Origin: Pelodera strongyloides
Taxonomy: Eukaryota > Nematoda > Chromadorea > Rhabditida > Rhabditidae
DNA: 64,000 bases
Direction: 5' to 3'
NCBI GenBank assembly: GCA_036852015.1
Contig: JAANDG010000437.1
Span: forward strand, 1 to 64,000
Shown: in pieces, positions 10,806-23,069 of the stretch
Position numbering within the stretch: position 1 is the first letter of the stretch
Layout: the number at the start of each line of letters is the position of its first letter
The notes under the pieces: generated by a model
Seen by the model: only the letters and a program-made list of their open reading frames with translations
What the model was told of the DNA's origin: nothing
The model's database searches: none
Made by a program: the position numbers and the translations under genes

Positions 10806-13800
10806 TTAGATCAAAATACTTAATGTAAGGACAGAATTTGTGATCCTACATATCAATATAAAAAATAAGAAGTAGACGAAATAAAGAAAACCGGACCTAT
10901 CCCACAATTGCTGTCGGGGTGAGGGCTTTGGAGGAGCACCCTGAAATGTAAAAAAGCTTGATGACCCCACATAATTACGTAGATATGCTGAGAATAACAC
11001 CAGTTCACAGCGTTGGCTCTCGAGTAAAGCGCTCGAACAACAGATGGAACAGACGCATATGTTGTGCACAACGTTAGCCTGTGCGCGGCGTTGAAGCGGT
11101 AAGCGCGAGGAGACAAAAGAGCGACGCATGCCTTGTTTCCCTCGTTTTCCAAAGTTCCGGCGTACATAAACTCTGAATTTCTTCCGAAATCATACCTTTT
11201 GCCGTTGCCTCTCTCGTTCTCTAGCCAATATTCTTTCTTTGCGCTCTCTCATCTCGTACACGTTCATTACGTGGTTATCGTTACCGTATGACGAACTACT
11301 AAAACAGTATTGTAAGTTTCGTGATGAAATGCCACAAACAAATGCCAACATGAATATATAAAATAGTGCTTTCAAATTTCAAAGTGGGTGGGCAAATGTA
11401 TGTGTATGAAGAATCAACGCATCAAATAAAGCTGTGCGTTCAAATATTTTATGAATAAATAATAATAAAAATAACTCACGGATGCACTGTGGACTCGTTA
11501 GGTGTAAAAGTGGGCGAGCCCAGGTCGGTCTGTAATGATTGGCAGATTTTTTTGTTAATCGCCAATCTATGTCTATGGTATACATACACATAAATATAAT
11601 AGAATACATTCCACTACACGTTTCAAGACATTCAAATGCGTTGTACTTTAATTTGCACTTAAAAGAAACTCAAAGTCTCATATGTGCAATTTTAACGAAC
11701 ATACCAATGCGTTGCTCGCAGCTACCGGCTGGTTCCGAGGTGTCACTTTCCCGGCCGGGTGACTGTTCCCAGCCGGAAGACTGTTCCCACCGGGTATACC
11801 TCTTTCCACGTCTTCGGTAACCGTTGCATTCCTCCAATAGGGGTTCTCATCGGCGTAGATGTCGATTAGGCCTCAAAGGGCATATGTGTGAATATCGATT
11901 TTTACCAGTACCGTACAGTTAGACATGGACAGAAGAAAAAACGAGTTACAGTAAGAAAGCAGCGAACAGGAGCCGAGACAGAGAGAGAGAGAGAGGGGGG
12001 GGGAGAGAGAGAGATAGAGAGAGAGGGAGAGGGAGTGAGTGAGAGAGAGAGAGAAATACTCACGATCCGTATATCCACTATCTGGCTGTGATCGCGACGA
12101 TGTAGTTGCCGTTGTAGTTGTCGGGCCCCGGTCCGATGCTTCGCTCGGCGACGGTGAATCCGGGAAGAAACGATTCTAAGACAGTGTTTGGTAATTTTGG
12201 CAATAGTATCAATAGTATTAAAGTTCGCTTGGATTTACAGGAAAAAAATGCAGTTTAACTTTTGTTTGCATATTATACCTGGACTCTCTTGGATGTTGGG
12301 TTCTTCTTCGGTGAAGAGCGTTTCTGTGCCGCCGGCACAACGCCTCCTGCTGGGGTTCGGTTCACTGAAAGCTGATTTGATTCAATACATAGGGATAAGT
12401 GATATGATACATGGGTTCGATAAGTAGTGGTGTTATGCAATCGAGCCTTAGAAAATGGAGAAACAAGTCTAAAGCGGGTTCCGTGGTTTGTGAAGCATAT
12501 ACTATAATATACGAGAAACAATTGCATAAGGTAATATAGCACACCCCCAAGCCACTTGTCGTACCGCTTTAAAGTTCACGAAGAAGGAAGTATTAGTGCA
12601 TGAAAGTTTACCAGTGGAGCAAACAAAAATTCTAAAAATTAAAAGTCAGTCTCACCTCCTCTAGACACCTCCTTCTTACTCTTCTTCTCTGTTCTCTTGC
12701 TGTCCTCGGCTTCTGTCTTCTCGTCATCCGTCGTCTCTTCTTTGCTCTTTCTCTTCGGCCTCTCCTTACTTCCACCCGTTTTCGGGCTCCTATCGCTAGT
12801 CTTTGTCGTCGGCGTCTCTTCTCCAACCTCACTCTCGACTACCCATTCGGTAGGCGGAGCTTCTGACGAGTATAGAGGAGTCGGAGCCTGGAAATGGTTG
12901 TGTTCAGAGACTTCATAACTTTTTATCTATTTATCTCTCCGTATCTCTCTTACCTGTGTTATTTAATTGTTACTCTCTACTCCCGTCTTCTCCATTTCTC
13001 TGTCTCTCTTTATCATAATAGGCACTCGCACGCGGACTCGAAGCGACGCAAGCATACACAAGCACACACATATGCACTCGCAATCATTGTGCAGATACGA
13101 CGTATACATATTCACACTCACGCACACATACGCACACGCGAGCACATACGCACGCACACAAACATACACGCTTTCCCTACTTCTGATCCATCCGTGATCA
13201 CTTCCAATTGCGATGTCATCGTCACATTATTAGGATCAAAGGGCTGTGGATTCTCTTGTGGAAGTCCCTGTTGTGCCAAGTGATGCGCGACCGCAGCCAC
13301 GACCGGTGGACCGATACCGTACTAAAGGTAGTGCAATTAGGAACGTATCACATAACACTATCTTCCTACAATTAGTGCATTATCATTGCAATAAATAGTC
13401 AAAACTCTGAAAAGTCGTGACCACCATACACCACAGACGAAATTCCGCTAGTTTCCCTTCATAAACCGCACCCTGGCACATCCGTTACATTTTCCTTTGC
13501 AAACTTGAACCTCTCATCCTGTGGCCGTATGCACGAACGTCGGGAATATGCTCCCAGCCACCAGTGGTGAGAGAAAGAAAGGGAGTCAAATTCTCCCAAC
13601 AGGTGAGGCTCCCGCTGTTCGTGCCACTGAAGAACTCATACCGTAGCCTTGTCCTGTGTTAGGCCGCTATTCGTCGGAGTCTTATCGAGAGTGTCGGCCG
13701 GACTATTTGGCTGTGTAGTATCCTGCCTGTCCTTTTCGTTCGATGTCATTTTGTCCTTCTTTTCCTAGAAATTCAACTTTGGCTATTTCAAAGCGGAATG

Positions 13801-16800
13801 GGATCTGGTCCGTGTATCACACCTGCATTTTCATATAATTGCAAATTTCTGCGGCCCTATGTGTGATTGCGGCACATAATGGTACCCAAATTGTGTGGGC
13901 GTGGGCGCGATAAAAGACATGACGGGATACTTACTGTATTATCCTTGGGCTTCTCCGCGCTAAGCCGTTTCGGATCGTCCTGTGGCTGCGAAGGTTTATT
14001 GGCTGCCTGAATTTCTTCGAGTAATCAATAATTTCCACCAACGAAATCACTTTATCTTTTCAAGGTAAGAATGTACAACAAGCTACTCTGGGTACCGCGT
14101 TTGGCAATGATTCCTGCGAGCAAGGTGTTGAATGTCGTAGGTCAGTGTCGGCTTTAATAACCACGTGTCATACCGCTTTATAAACTCAAACCTACCTGTC
14201 GATCTGATTGCTTCGCCGGTGAGGGTACATACATCGGAGTTCCTTCTCTTTGTTGGCGTTCTTTTTCTACTTTGGCCGGTAAGGGAGTGTTGTTGATGAT
14301 AAAGGCGGGTGGATGTTGCATATTGGCCTGAAAGATTGTCAATTAAAGGGAATATACCCCCGGGTTAAATTTTAGTGAGTAATTATTAATTTACTTATTA
14401 GGGATTAGGGTTCCTTACGGACCAGTTCACGTTGCTCTATGTATCTATGCCGACCAATCATAAAGAATATAATAAAGAATATTATTAGTAGTAATATTAC
14501 TGGTAGAGCAAAATACTATCTTATTAGTCCCAATAAAAAACCTCACAAAAAGATAATTACAAATTAATATTGGTCATATGAACTATTTTCCATTTTCCTA
14601 CTTTCTCTGGAGTTCTATATATACTAGTAGTAGAGGTTAGTGTTCTAGATTTGTTTCGAGAAACAGTTAATTGGGAATCTGCATTTCAAAAACACAATTA
14701 TATAGCATTGCAACCCACAAAATAATTATAGGGCGGTCCGTGGGTCTCAACCGGAGTCAAATGTTTCAGCTCCTCTATAGCTTCTAAATCGAGATTGGAG
14801 GTTAATTTACCAACGTCTCTCAAACTTAGGAAAGTTAGTCAAGTACCAATGATTTTTTTTCAAGACGGTTTATGTGGTGATGAAAATTCTGGCACCAGAA
14901 TTTTCGCTAACTCTTTACGTACTGTTCACCCTGCACAGAGAGGTAAGAAACTGTCTATATAAAGCGTATATCAGATGATTTGTGAAACGCTTGTTGGGAA
15001 ACCGCTTGCATGCATTGTAGTCAAGGAAAAACTCTCAGGATGGCTCACAATTGTATATAAGGCATGGAGATGCTGTCCCAAACCACCTGCCATATCACTT
15101 TAAAAAAACCGCAGAGTTAAAGCGAATGTCAAGCCTGATTCACAGATATTCTATAACACGATGCCACAGCTACCGTAGTTTACACGATTTCTGTCGCGCC
15201 CTCCTCTTTTTCTTTGCTGTCTAACAGCAAACGGTCCTGCGGCAGAGAATAGTTCTGATTTTGTCCGCACGAATAGAATCCCATACTGAAGGAGTTTTTT
15301 GGAGGGGTTTGAAATAGTTTTTCTTCTTATATGAAAGTTTTTGTTTATTTTTATTTTCACTTTCCTTACCTTCAAAACATAAGCTTTCTTTTGAGCCCAA
15401 CATGAAAAACCGGCTTGACATTCCCTTTAAACAATTATTGAATTTCTCTCACTCATTCTCTCAGCTGCCAATCTGACTCGGTCGTCCAGTCTCCTTTTTA
15501 ATTCTTCTTCCTCCTTGAACCGATTCCTCTCTTGCTCCACACGTCTCCGCACACGACGTTTGAATACCTAAGGTGGCCGAGTGGTTAGCGAACGTGTATA
15601 CTTACAGGAAGCACGACCAGAGTTCAATTCCGCGTCGGGCAGGTGTGTTTTGCGCATTACATATAAGTTGTTACGACTAGACCCCTGTTAGTTTACCTGG
15701 CGTTTACAATTCCGGATGCTCTTAAACATTATTTTACCTTTTACCATTCTCACCTAGCTGAGTACGACTAGCGCTAGCGCTAGCGCGAGCCATGTTGTTA
15801 GTTACTACGGTAGCAAAGCAACACAGTCATTCGCAGATGTTTCAGGGTTCAAATATAAGATGTAATTCTTAGATTAAAGCGAAATACCGGCCGGTTTTTG
15901 AAACACATCGAGGTCAACTGAATTCTTCCGTATTTATGCTAATTTACTCAAATTTAGCTCGATTTTTTATTCTAATTTATGTTCATTTGCATAAGCTGCA
16001 TAAGAATGCTGGTGCGTTTCAGAACTGATGGGTTTCAGAAACCGGCCGGTGCTTCGCTTTGACAAAAGAGACACATTTGTGCCAAAGTTAATTTAAAGCG
16101 AAATACCGGTCGGTTTCTGAAACACATCGAGTACGCCAGCTTTCTTCTGCGGCATATGCAAATGAGCATAAATTAGAATAAAAAATCGAGCTAAATTCGA
16201 GCAAATTAGCATAATCACGTAAAGATTCAGTTTCAAAAACGGGGCCGGTATTTCGCTTTAACGTACCCATCTCATCACTCCAGTGAACGTGCAACAGTAG
16301 ACACACGTGCAAATGGAGAAGATGAACAGCACAATTATCATCCAGAAGAAGTGCCACGAGGGTATACAACAGCCTGAACGATAAATATATAGAAAAATGG
16401 AAAACAAAGAGGTAGATTGGGACATAGAACTCGTCGGGAAAAGCTCAAGACCCCCATCCAATTTATATTGTGTTTCCCAAAATTGTATTTATTTATGATA
16501 CGTTTCTGTTTTTCTCCATTTCTAATATTCTAATCGCGACGGTGGTATGGCTACAATACCACCATCCAAATTTATGCAATATGATAATTCGGATGGTGGT
16601 TTCGTCGGTCAGGGAGTCAACGAGTTGCTATGAGGTAGAGCAATAAAGAAAATACATCCAAAGCAATTGCAAAGTACGAACATGTATGACGCTGTTAATT
16701 AAACCTGAAGGCTTGACATGGCCTCAGGCCATGCCATAGATTCCTCTTGGTATAGGAATTATACAATAGTTGAGCAAAATCTATGGGGTACTGCTAGTCG

Positions 16801-19654
16801 TCCCTAACATATTGCTACAAATTGTGCTGATTTCAAAAAAAAATAGTACTAATAAATAGAGATAACACACCATTTTCAAAGAACAACATCGACGATCCCA
16901 CGTAATGGTTATCGTTCTTTTGCGGCGCGACGGTAGGGTACAGCCGGGTATACCCTGGCCGGTGTGAACGGCTGGGCAATGGTGGAAATGTAAAGGTAAA
17001 GTTGTCCCCAGAGTCATCTTCTATGGTGTCATTTCTGTCCGGAAAGAGAGTAGGTTTTGGCCTGTGAGTACCACCGCTACCGACCCTGAAATTCAATATT
17101 ATTATTTTTAGAATTAGTTAAAAAAGGGAAAAACACAGTGCATTGATTCTGTGCCTGAAATGCACGAACTTCAGCGAATCCCAGCGAGGTTGGAAAAATT
17201 ATTTTTATTATTTGGAAGCAGCATTATACAAGTTGTTTCGTATAAGTACAGGTTTCCGAATGGAAAAAAGCAAAAAAAAACTCTAGTAATACATAGGAAT
17301 TCAATGTCCCAGCTATGTGTTTCCCAGCCAATTTGATTCAAAACACCCAGAGAGTTTCCTAGTAATATTTCTTACTTCTTGGTATGCTTCGTGTTTCCAC
17401 CGACGCCTGTTGTTGTTTTCTAAAATAGTTGCATTTATATTCTGTGGTGTTTGTGAGCCTAAAATTTACGTGGTATCGTACGTCGCAGTCGTACTCACAA
17501 AGACACCACATATCTCTAAGACACCACATATCTCTATGACACCACATATCTCTATGACACCACATATCTCTATGACACCACATATCTCGGTACTCATAGG
17601 GTGTAGATAGAGATATTCCGAGTTTGTATGCCAACGGATATCGGAAACTACTAACTAACACTTCAAAAACTGTTAACTAACTAGCTTCCTTAGTTTAAGT
17701 ACTTTTATTATACAAAAATCGCCTACCCCTGGATGAGGCTTTGGTCCGGGGCGGGGTTTGTGTGTTCTTTCTTCCTCATCCTGAACAAGAGTTAATATAT
17801 ATTATATTATTTTTATAATCTTATGTTAGCGGTATCTAGATGAGGTAACCAGGACGTAATTGCGACGCTCATAGCTCATACTGGTCAAATTTCCATAGAC
17901 CCATTGCTCTTGCAAAATGAAAATGGGTAAGCTTCGTATGTTTTGTACTAATACTAATTATGGAACGACTCAGTTCAATACACAAACCGTAAGAAATAGT
18001 TTTTACTTACTTGTGTGGTAGCGTCATCGAAATTCTCAGTGGTGGCCCCAGCTTCCGTCATTTTTTCCGTTTCATTTTCTTCACTTTCTGCATTTTCGAC
18101 AGTCGTTGCTTCCTCTTTTTCTGACGAAAATTCAGGTTTCGCGTGTGTTTATGAAATCGCATTTAGTTGGATTTCGGGCGCGTTCGGGATGCATTTTCCG
18201 TTTTTTACCATGCTAATTTGTACTTTTCCATGCTAATTCACACTGTATTTTTTGCTTTCTCCAAGCATTAGAACGTTTCCAAAATGTCCATCCCGAACGA
18301 TGAACTTGCATGAGAACCTTTCGGAAAACGCATCCCGAACGCGCCCTCATGGATACCCCAAATAGTGAAACTAGAAATGAGCTTCTCAAATTTAGATATG
18401 TTAGAGAGTCGTTGAAAGAGAGCAGATGCCAAAATGCTTAGGAAAATACTAGTAAAAACCGAAGTTTACCCTATGTTTAAATTTAGATCGTACAAGTATT
18501 CTTCTCGCATAGGTAGCTCTAGGATTGGTATTAAGAGGGCATCAAGAAATGCTCGGAAACATTCATTTGTCCGTAGAACTTCCCTTATAATTGAACAAAA
18601 TGCCATGAATTTCTTGTGATTTACTTCGAATTTGCTTGTTGAGACTTATTTTACTATACTGCTTTATTATGTTTTATTTATTACTTGTATGTTATAACAC
18701 AAACTGCACGTTATATTGCTTTCTTTGATTGTCTTTGTGCGTAATAAATTATTATTATATATTCAGAGAAAAACAGCGATGGGTCGCCTGGTGGCGTGCG
18801 TGGTGGTAAGGTGCCCAGATCAGGGGTCCCAACTAGTTATAAAAGCGGAAATAGATTTACTACTCGAGCAGATTCGGCAAGATATCCAACACAAATACAA
18901 TAACACAGACACAGACTAATAAGGTAATTTTGTCCATAGAGAGCCTTGTCCACACTCTACATTCAGGGGTTTTTTAAACAAATTTTTGCTACCTGGTTAC
19001 TGTGAATAAGACTAAGACTTCATAAGTAGTTCTACAAAAACACAAACCATTTTTTGCAGGAGTCGTAGGCGTGGTGCTTGTGGTGCTTGTGATGCTAGTT
19101 GGGCGTGTGGTGCTAGTGGTGCTCGCAGTTTTTGTGGTGCTAGTAGTGTTTGGTTTCGTTGGGGTGCTTGTGATGCTTGTAGTGGTTGGTTTGGTTGTGG
19201 TACTTGGCTTGGTTGCAGTCCTTGTGGTGCTAGTAGTGCGTAGTGCTCTGCTAGTAGGAGCTGTAGTACTTGTAGTGCCTGGTTTCGTTGTCGTGCTCGT
19301 CGTGCTTGTCGCTGAAGTGAATAAACTTGTGGTTGGATTAAGGTAGCAGTTGTTTGAGATATAGTGATAATTCATATAGCTCAAAACTGTAGTGCTCCGC
19401 TTAGAACCGTTGTTAGGCTTATTGAGTGAATACAAGACTGGCATTTATTAGGAACCCTCTGTGTTTGCGCATTTTTTCAATAAACATTTCTATATAGAAT
19501 TGGTGCAAACCTTGCTTTTGTATGAGTTGCAATATTTTAATATTAATTAATAAAAAAAGGAAATAAATAGTCACAACCAACCTTCTTCGTTTTCGGGATC
19601 ATCATAGTCATCTCCACCCATGAGGCCTGTCTCAGCTGCAGTTTTATTACTCAT
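10806..19654 (-). CDS. Mucin-like membrane protein, multi-exon, family not recognised
   Basis: Exons on the minus strand: 19654-19582, 19311-19048, 18120-18011, 17780-17727, 17085-16871, 16373-16267, 15567-15478, 14327-14196, 14006-13935, 13764-13642, 13321-13181, 12887-12656, 12364-12279, 12175-12064, 11871-11705, 10940-10806. Phases join except between 17727 and 17085, where a small exon of length 2 modulo 3 is missing from the model. The first exon starts at ATG behind a GTCTAG acceptor (MSNKTAAETGLMGGDDYDD). Exon 2 is a Thr-rich mucin-like stretch (TTSTTTKPGTT). Exon 6 has one strong membrane helix (FFWMIIVLFIFSICTCVYCC) followed by a basic Arg/Glu segment (VFKRRVRRRVEQERNRF) and a long Pro/Ser/Lys-rich tail. 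The last exon adds a second hydrophobic stretch (FLYFVYFLFFILIC). No signal peptide was seen. About 705 aa. Function unknown; a cell-surface or junctional role is only a guess. Confidence 0.6.
11976..12053 (+). repeat. GA microsatellite
   Basis: GAGAGA tract with an interrupting run of G, in an intron of the membrane-protein gene, close to the exon ending at 12064. Confidence 0.9.
13020..13170 (+). repeat. CA/CG-rich microsatellite
   Basis: Degenerate ACAC/ACGC repeat (CACACATACGCACACGCGAG style) in an intron of the membrane-protein gene. Confidence 0.85.
15570..15660 (+). mobile_element. tRNA-like SINE head at a 3' splice site
   Basis: TGGCCGAGTGG at 15574-15584 is a perfect Ser/Leu-type box A and AGTTCAATTCC near 15621 resembles box B, at the spacing of a tRNA with a variable arm. 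The acceptor ends do not pair, so it is not a functional tRNA gene. It is probably a SINE or tRNA pseudogene. On the minus strand its first bases supply the CCTTAG acceptor of the membrane-protein exon starting at 15567. Confidence 0.6.
15874..16061. mobile_element. Family 1 MITE, copy B
   Basis: It starts TTAAAGCGAAATACCGGCCG and ends CCGGCCGGTGCTTCGCTTT; the final TTAA is mutated. Same internal arms as the 10286 copy. It lies in an intron of the membrane-protein gene, 31 bases from another copy. Confidence 0.88.
16093..16261. mobile_element. Family 1 MITE, copy C, next to a splice donor
   Basis: Begins TTAAAGCGAAATACCGGTCG and ends GGCCGGTATTTCGCTTTAA. Its right end is about five bases from the donor of the membrane-helix exon (exon end 16267, donor GTACGT read on the minus strand). 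Confidence 0.9.
17508..17590 (+). repeat. Short tandem repeat, five units
   Basis: Five copies of an 18-base unit, ACACCACATATCTCTATG with an AAG variant in the first ones. It lies in an intron of the membrane-protein gene. On the minus strand it gives a periodic RDMWCH frame that has no other support. Confidence 0.85.
18177..18347. mobile_element. GGGCGCG-terminated foldback MITE, copy 1
   Basis: The left end GGGCGCGTTCGGGATGCATT is mirrored at the right end by a GATGCG/GCATCC variant ending CCCGAACGCGCCC. About 171 bases, no frame. Termini are shared with the larger foldback at 58029-58463. Confidence 0.85.
18430..18925 (+). mobile_element. Probable LINE 3' end relic plus a small frame
   Basis: A 61-aa frame (18434-18619) ends RRTSLIIEQNAMNFL, then AT-rich sequence ends in TTTGTGCGTAATAAATTATT at about 18745. 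Nearly the same tail occurs at 22110-22165 and, inverted, at 40379-40425. The tail type fits a non-LTR element 3' end. It is followed by an acceptor-like ATATTCAG and a short frame (GRLVACVVVRCPDQGSQ) stopping at 18919, unassigned. Confidence 0.4.
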
Positions 19655-20026
19655 CTAGACAGCTTCCGACATAGAACATCAAAAAACAACAAAGAAAAAT
19701 TACGAGAATTTTGTTTATTCCGACTGCAAGTTGAGCAAAATCTGCATAAAAGGTAAATCCGCATCATGGAAATTAGTCTTTGTTGGATGATTTTGTCCGC
19801 GAAAATATGTTTTAAAACATTTTAGAAGCACAACACGCTAAACTTGGTAGATTTTATTGTTACATACATTTGAATCTAGTTACAATTCAACGCTGCGCTG
19901 TTTAGTTATCATGCAAAACTGTGCCATGGTAATTAGCCTAGTTCGCCTATATTTACACAATTACCCATGTAACACCCAAATTTATAATTACTCTTCCTCT
20001 ACTGACATCTTAAATTACTCGAAATA
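19655..20026. promoter_or_regulatory. Shared upstream region of two divergent genes
   Basis: 372 bases separate the start codon of the minus-strand membrane-protein gene from that of the plus-strand Arg/Ser-rich gene. The segment is AT-rich without a clear TATA box; it must hold both promoters or trans-splice sites. Nothing else was seen in it. Confidence 0.4.
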
Positions 20027-21510
20027 ATGAAGTCACGACGGACACTGATGAAAAAGTCTTCTAAAAGTAAGTTTTCACTTTATGTTTTAGTTGAGGTTGA
20101 GCACACTTCTAGCATACTGTCCAAGCTCACTACTTGCTCCGGGGTCGCTTTCTTTCTTTCTTTCGGATTTTCGATTCGGATTCGGATCTATCCGTTTAAA
20201 ATTTTGGCCCTCCTTCCGAAAATCCACGATTGCTTTGTTTGAGTCACCGCGCACAAGCCGCGCACATTTTTTACGCCATAAGGCCAACGCGCGACCGCGG
20301 AGTTGCCTCTGTATATACCCCACTGCATTCAGAGTTAAGTACTCGTCCGAAAAGCAAGAAGGCGAGAAAAGCGAAGAAATCTACACATACAAAGAAGATC
20401 ATAAAGGCAGAATCGCCGGAACCTGTCAGTATTCTGAAGTCATCGGCAAGAAGGAGTTGTTCGTCGAAGTCCGTGTCTAAGAAATGTTAGTTGCAAAAGC
20501 GATATGATAGCCAGTGTTTGAAACGGCGCGCTCATTTGATAACAAGTATATAGGAATACAGATGTGTCTTCACAAAAGGGCCGTTATGTTGATAGCCTAA
20601 GCCTAAGCCAATCCGCAAGCTCACTATATAATTGCCTAATGGAGCAATTTGATGCGCTATAACCATGTCCGCGATTTAGGACATGAGTTCTTGAATAGCG
20701 CATTGTAGACGGACTTTTCGAACATCGATTTTTGTGATTCGAATTGAGGTGATTTCTCTCGGTATTATTTCTTAGCAGCCTATGTATAGTCAACAATTTT
20801 AGCTGTGACATTCTCCCGTCGGAAGCGAATCCGTATGATTAGTCCAAGGAAGGAATCGAAAAGAGAAAAGGACGGTCGAAGTCCTCATAGAAGTCGTAGT
20901 AGCCGAGAAGAACGTAGGAGAAAGGTAATTAATGTGTCACTTCCTGCGTTAGTTACCCCGGGTAATCTGATTATGTAAACCAACCTTACTGGTTACTTAC
21001 CTAAACGTAGTTCATGATACCTAGTTCAGAGACGACATCGCTCACGCTCACGCTCCAACTCTAAATCTCGATCCTCTCAAACAGGGAAGAATGTGAGAAG
21101 TAGAAGCAAGGTAGCTTATTCGCTGGTGACTTTTATATTTACATTGTGCATATAGTATACGTATAGTATATGGGTAATGTTGAAAACGTTTGTTGGAAGT
21201 TAGTGTTCATTGGCTTATTCGGCACAATCGAATTTAGTTACTATCTACGAGAAAATTGGATTGTACTGTGCCAGCGAGCATGCAAATTAAACGTTACAAT
21301 ATTTTCTTTCAGGTTAAGTCGAGACTAGTTGAACTGGCTCAGCAGGTTCATAAGACAGCCTCAGGAAATGAGGTCTTCGTCGACGGAAAGGGCCGAACAC
21401 GCTACAGTAACGGACGCTATGTGGCCAAAAGAAAGATCATCGGACCTTTGAATAGGGCAGACTCATCGTCAGCCCGAAATAAGGACACCAGTAGTAGACG
21501 CACCAACTGA
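20027..21510 (+). CDS. Small Arg/Ser-rich basic protein, five exons
   Basis: Exons 20027-20066, 20333-20485, 20803-20924, 21030-21110 and 21313-21510 sum to 594 bases (197 aa) with consistent phases. The protein starts MKSRRTLMKKSSK, is strongly basic through exon 2 (KSKKARKAKKSTHTKK), and has an RS-type stretch in exons 3 and 4 (RSPHRSRSSREERRRK, RRHRSRSRSNSKSRS). Exon 5 is a more ordinary domain (VKSRLVELAQQVHKTASGN, then EVFVDGKGRTRYSNGRYVAK). RS stretches are typical of splicing-related nuclear proteins, but no RNA-binding domain is visible and I do not recognise the family. The stop is followed at 21527 by AATAAA. Exon 5 plus flanks has a diverged duplicate at 38.0-38.7 kb. Confidence 0.75.
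20593..20610 (-). repeat. Interstitial GCCTAA units, short
   Basis: Two to three GCCTAA units in an intron of the Arg/Ser-rich gene. Confidence 0.7.
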
Positions 21511-21526
21511 ACCTGAGAACATTTCA

Positions 21527-21532
21527 AATAAA
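21527..21532 (+). terminator. Poly(A) signal AATAAA
   Basis: AATAAA 17 bases after the stop codon of the Arg/Ser-rich gene, followed by GT-rich sequence (AGTCTTTGTT). Confidence 0.75.
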
Positions 21533-21949
21533 GTCTTTGTTCCACCTGTACACTGTACACATACCGCTCATGAGAGTCGAATTTCTACGTCGTTGATTAG
21601 TACTTTGCGTAGTTTGCTTTGCTGGAGCCCGTCAAGATAAATGGTCGCGTGATAGTAAAACTCGTATCTTCCGCCTCGATTACTTTTATTTTACTTTAGT
21701 GTGCTGATAAATATTTAAATACTCACAATTTATCAATTTTACGTAAAAAAATTTAGCTACGCTCTTTTGTATAATGAGCTGGAGGAAATGAACTCTCCTT
21801 TATGCCTATGCCAGTTAAACCCATTGTGTAGCAAATAGGATCGCACAGTCAATTCACTTTCACACGTGTCACAGTTATAAATGCAAGTATTGCGCCTAGG
21901 TCGTTCGGTGAATTTAGCCACTGACCCTGGGTCTGTGCACGCTTATGTG

Positions 21950-22165
21950 TGTTAGTGACGATAGAGTCCAGCTGCCGGGTTTACAGTGCTCGGCTAACTA
22001 CCTTTGTTCGATGCCCAGCATTTCCGCTTACCTTTACACATGTACCTTATGTCCCTTATTACCGTTTTTCTGTCTTAACTGTATTTATTGTCTTAATTAT
22101 GTATGTTTGTGCGCACCTTTGTGATGTAATAAATTATTATTATTATAATAAGATATTTATTGCGC
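21950..22165 (+). mobile_element. Putative retroposon 3' end with TTA-rich tail
   Basis: It ends TTTGTGATGTAATAAATTATTATTATTATAATAAG-like, matching the tail at about 18745 and the inverted one at about 40380. A box-B-like TTGTTCGATGCC lies near 22007, so a SINE is possible. Confidence 0.35.
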
Positions 22166-22369
22166 AAAAAATTTTCCGCGGCGAGCAAGCTTGCTATAAT
22201 GTATTTACTAAGCAGTAGTCCAAGTAATTAATGAACCACTGTTGCAACCCACAACCACGTCTCCTTTCAGTGCATCAATTGCAGTTGGATGTTGGTTTTC
22301 GGGGAAATGAGAAAAAGTGCCAAGGTGTTCACGTCGTGGCCTCAACGAAAATCCCTAAATTGGTAGTTT

Positions 22370-22803
22370 TTAAAGGAACGCAGTCACGATATTTTCGCAA
22401 TTTTTATTTAATTTTCATTAAATATAGGAAGTTATGAGAAAACATTCGATGCCAATGCCAATTTCCTGAAAAACAAACTCGGGAAGAGAATTCACTGAGA
22501 ATGGGAATTACTCGACTACAGTAGATACGCAATTGCCGTGCAAAGGCTCATTATAATATAAATAAATACCCTGCTGTGTTAGACAATTGTGATATGCTGT
22601 CACTGCAGGGTATTCAATCTCGGCTGCAATCCTGGCTTTCATGCACATCTATTGTTATCCAGTCACTCCCATTCGCAGTGAATTATCTCCCTGAGTTCGT
22701 TTCTCTTTAACTTCATATTGGTACCATATTTTCCTTCACACTTTCCTATATTTAATGAAAATCAAATAAAAATGACGAATTGATCGTGACTGCGTTCCTT
22801 TAA
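22370..22803. mobile_element. Foldback element, TTAAAGGAACGCAGTC termini
   Basis: Starts TTAAAGGAACGCAGTCACGA and ends TCGTGACTGCGTTCCTTTAA. The arms continue about 60 bases each (AATTTTTATTTAATTTTCAT against ATGAAAATCAAATAAAAAT, then TATAGGAA). No frame. Ends relate to the foldback at 24161. Confidence 0.88.
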
Positions 22804-23069
22804 GCAAGAAATTTTGGCAAAAATGATCTTGTTCTGCAGTCTTGCTTTTTTTTGGTGAACAAAATCAAAATACTTTACTACTGCAAACAAATTTCCGCCG
22901 CGAACAAGCTTGGTATAATGTATTTACTGACGAATTGTATGAAGAAAGAGAGAATTTAACGTGATGGAAGTGACCATAGGTGGTCCCTGTTTTTGAGTGT
23001 TCAGTTCCAAAAACTTACTTGTTTGGAAAACTAAAAACATGTCTGAAAATTCCTTCAAATTACTGTACG

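Larger units (their letters stand above)
21540..23069. other. Spacer between convergent genes
   Basis: No gene supported. It holds a LINE/SINE-like 3' end (about 21950-22165) and a foldback (22370-22803). The segment to about 21800 is the parent of the 38-kb duplication. Confidence 0.6.

Noticed and set aside
15570..15650. tRNA-Ser or tRNA-Leu gene
   Set aside because: Boxes A and B are good but the acceptor ends do not pair.
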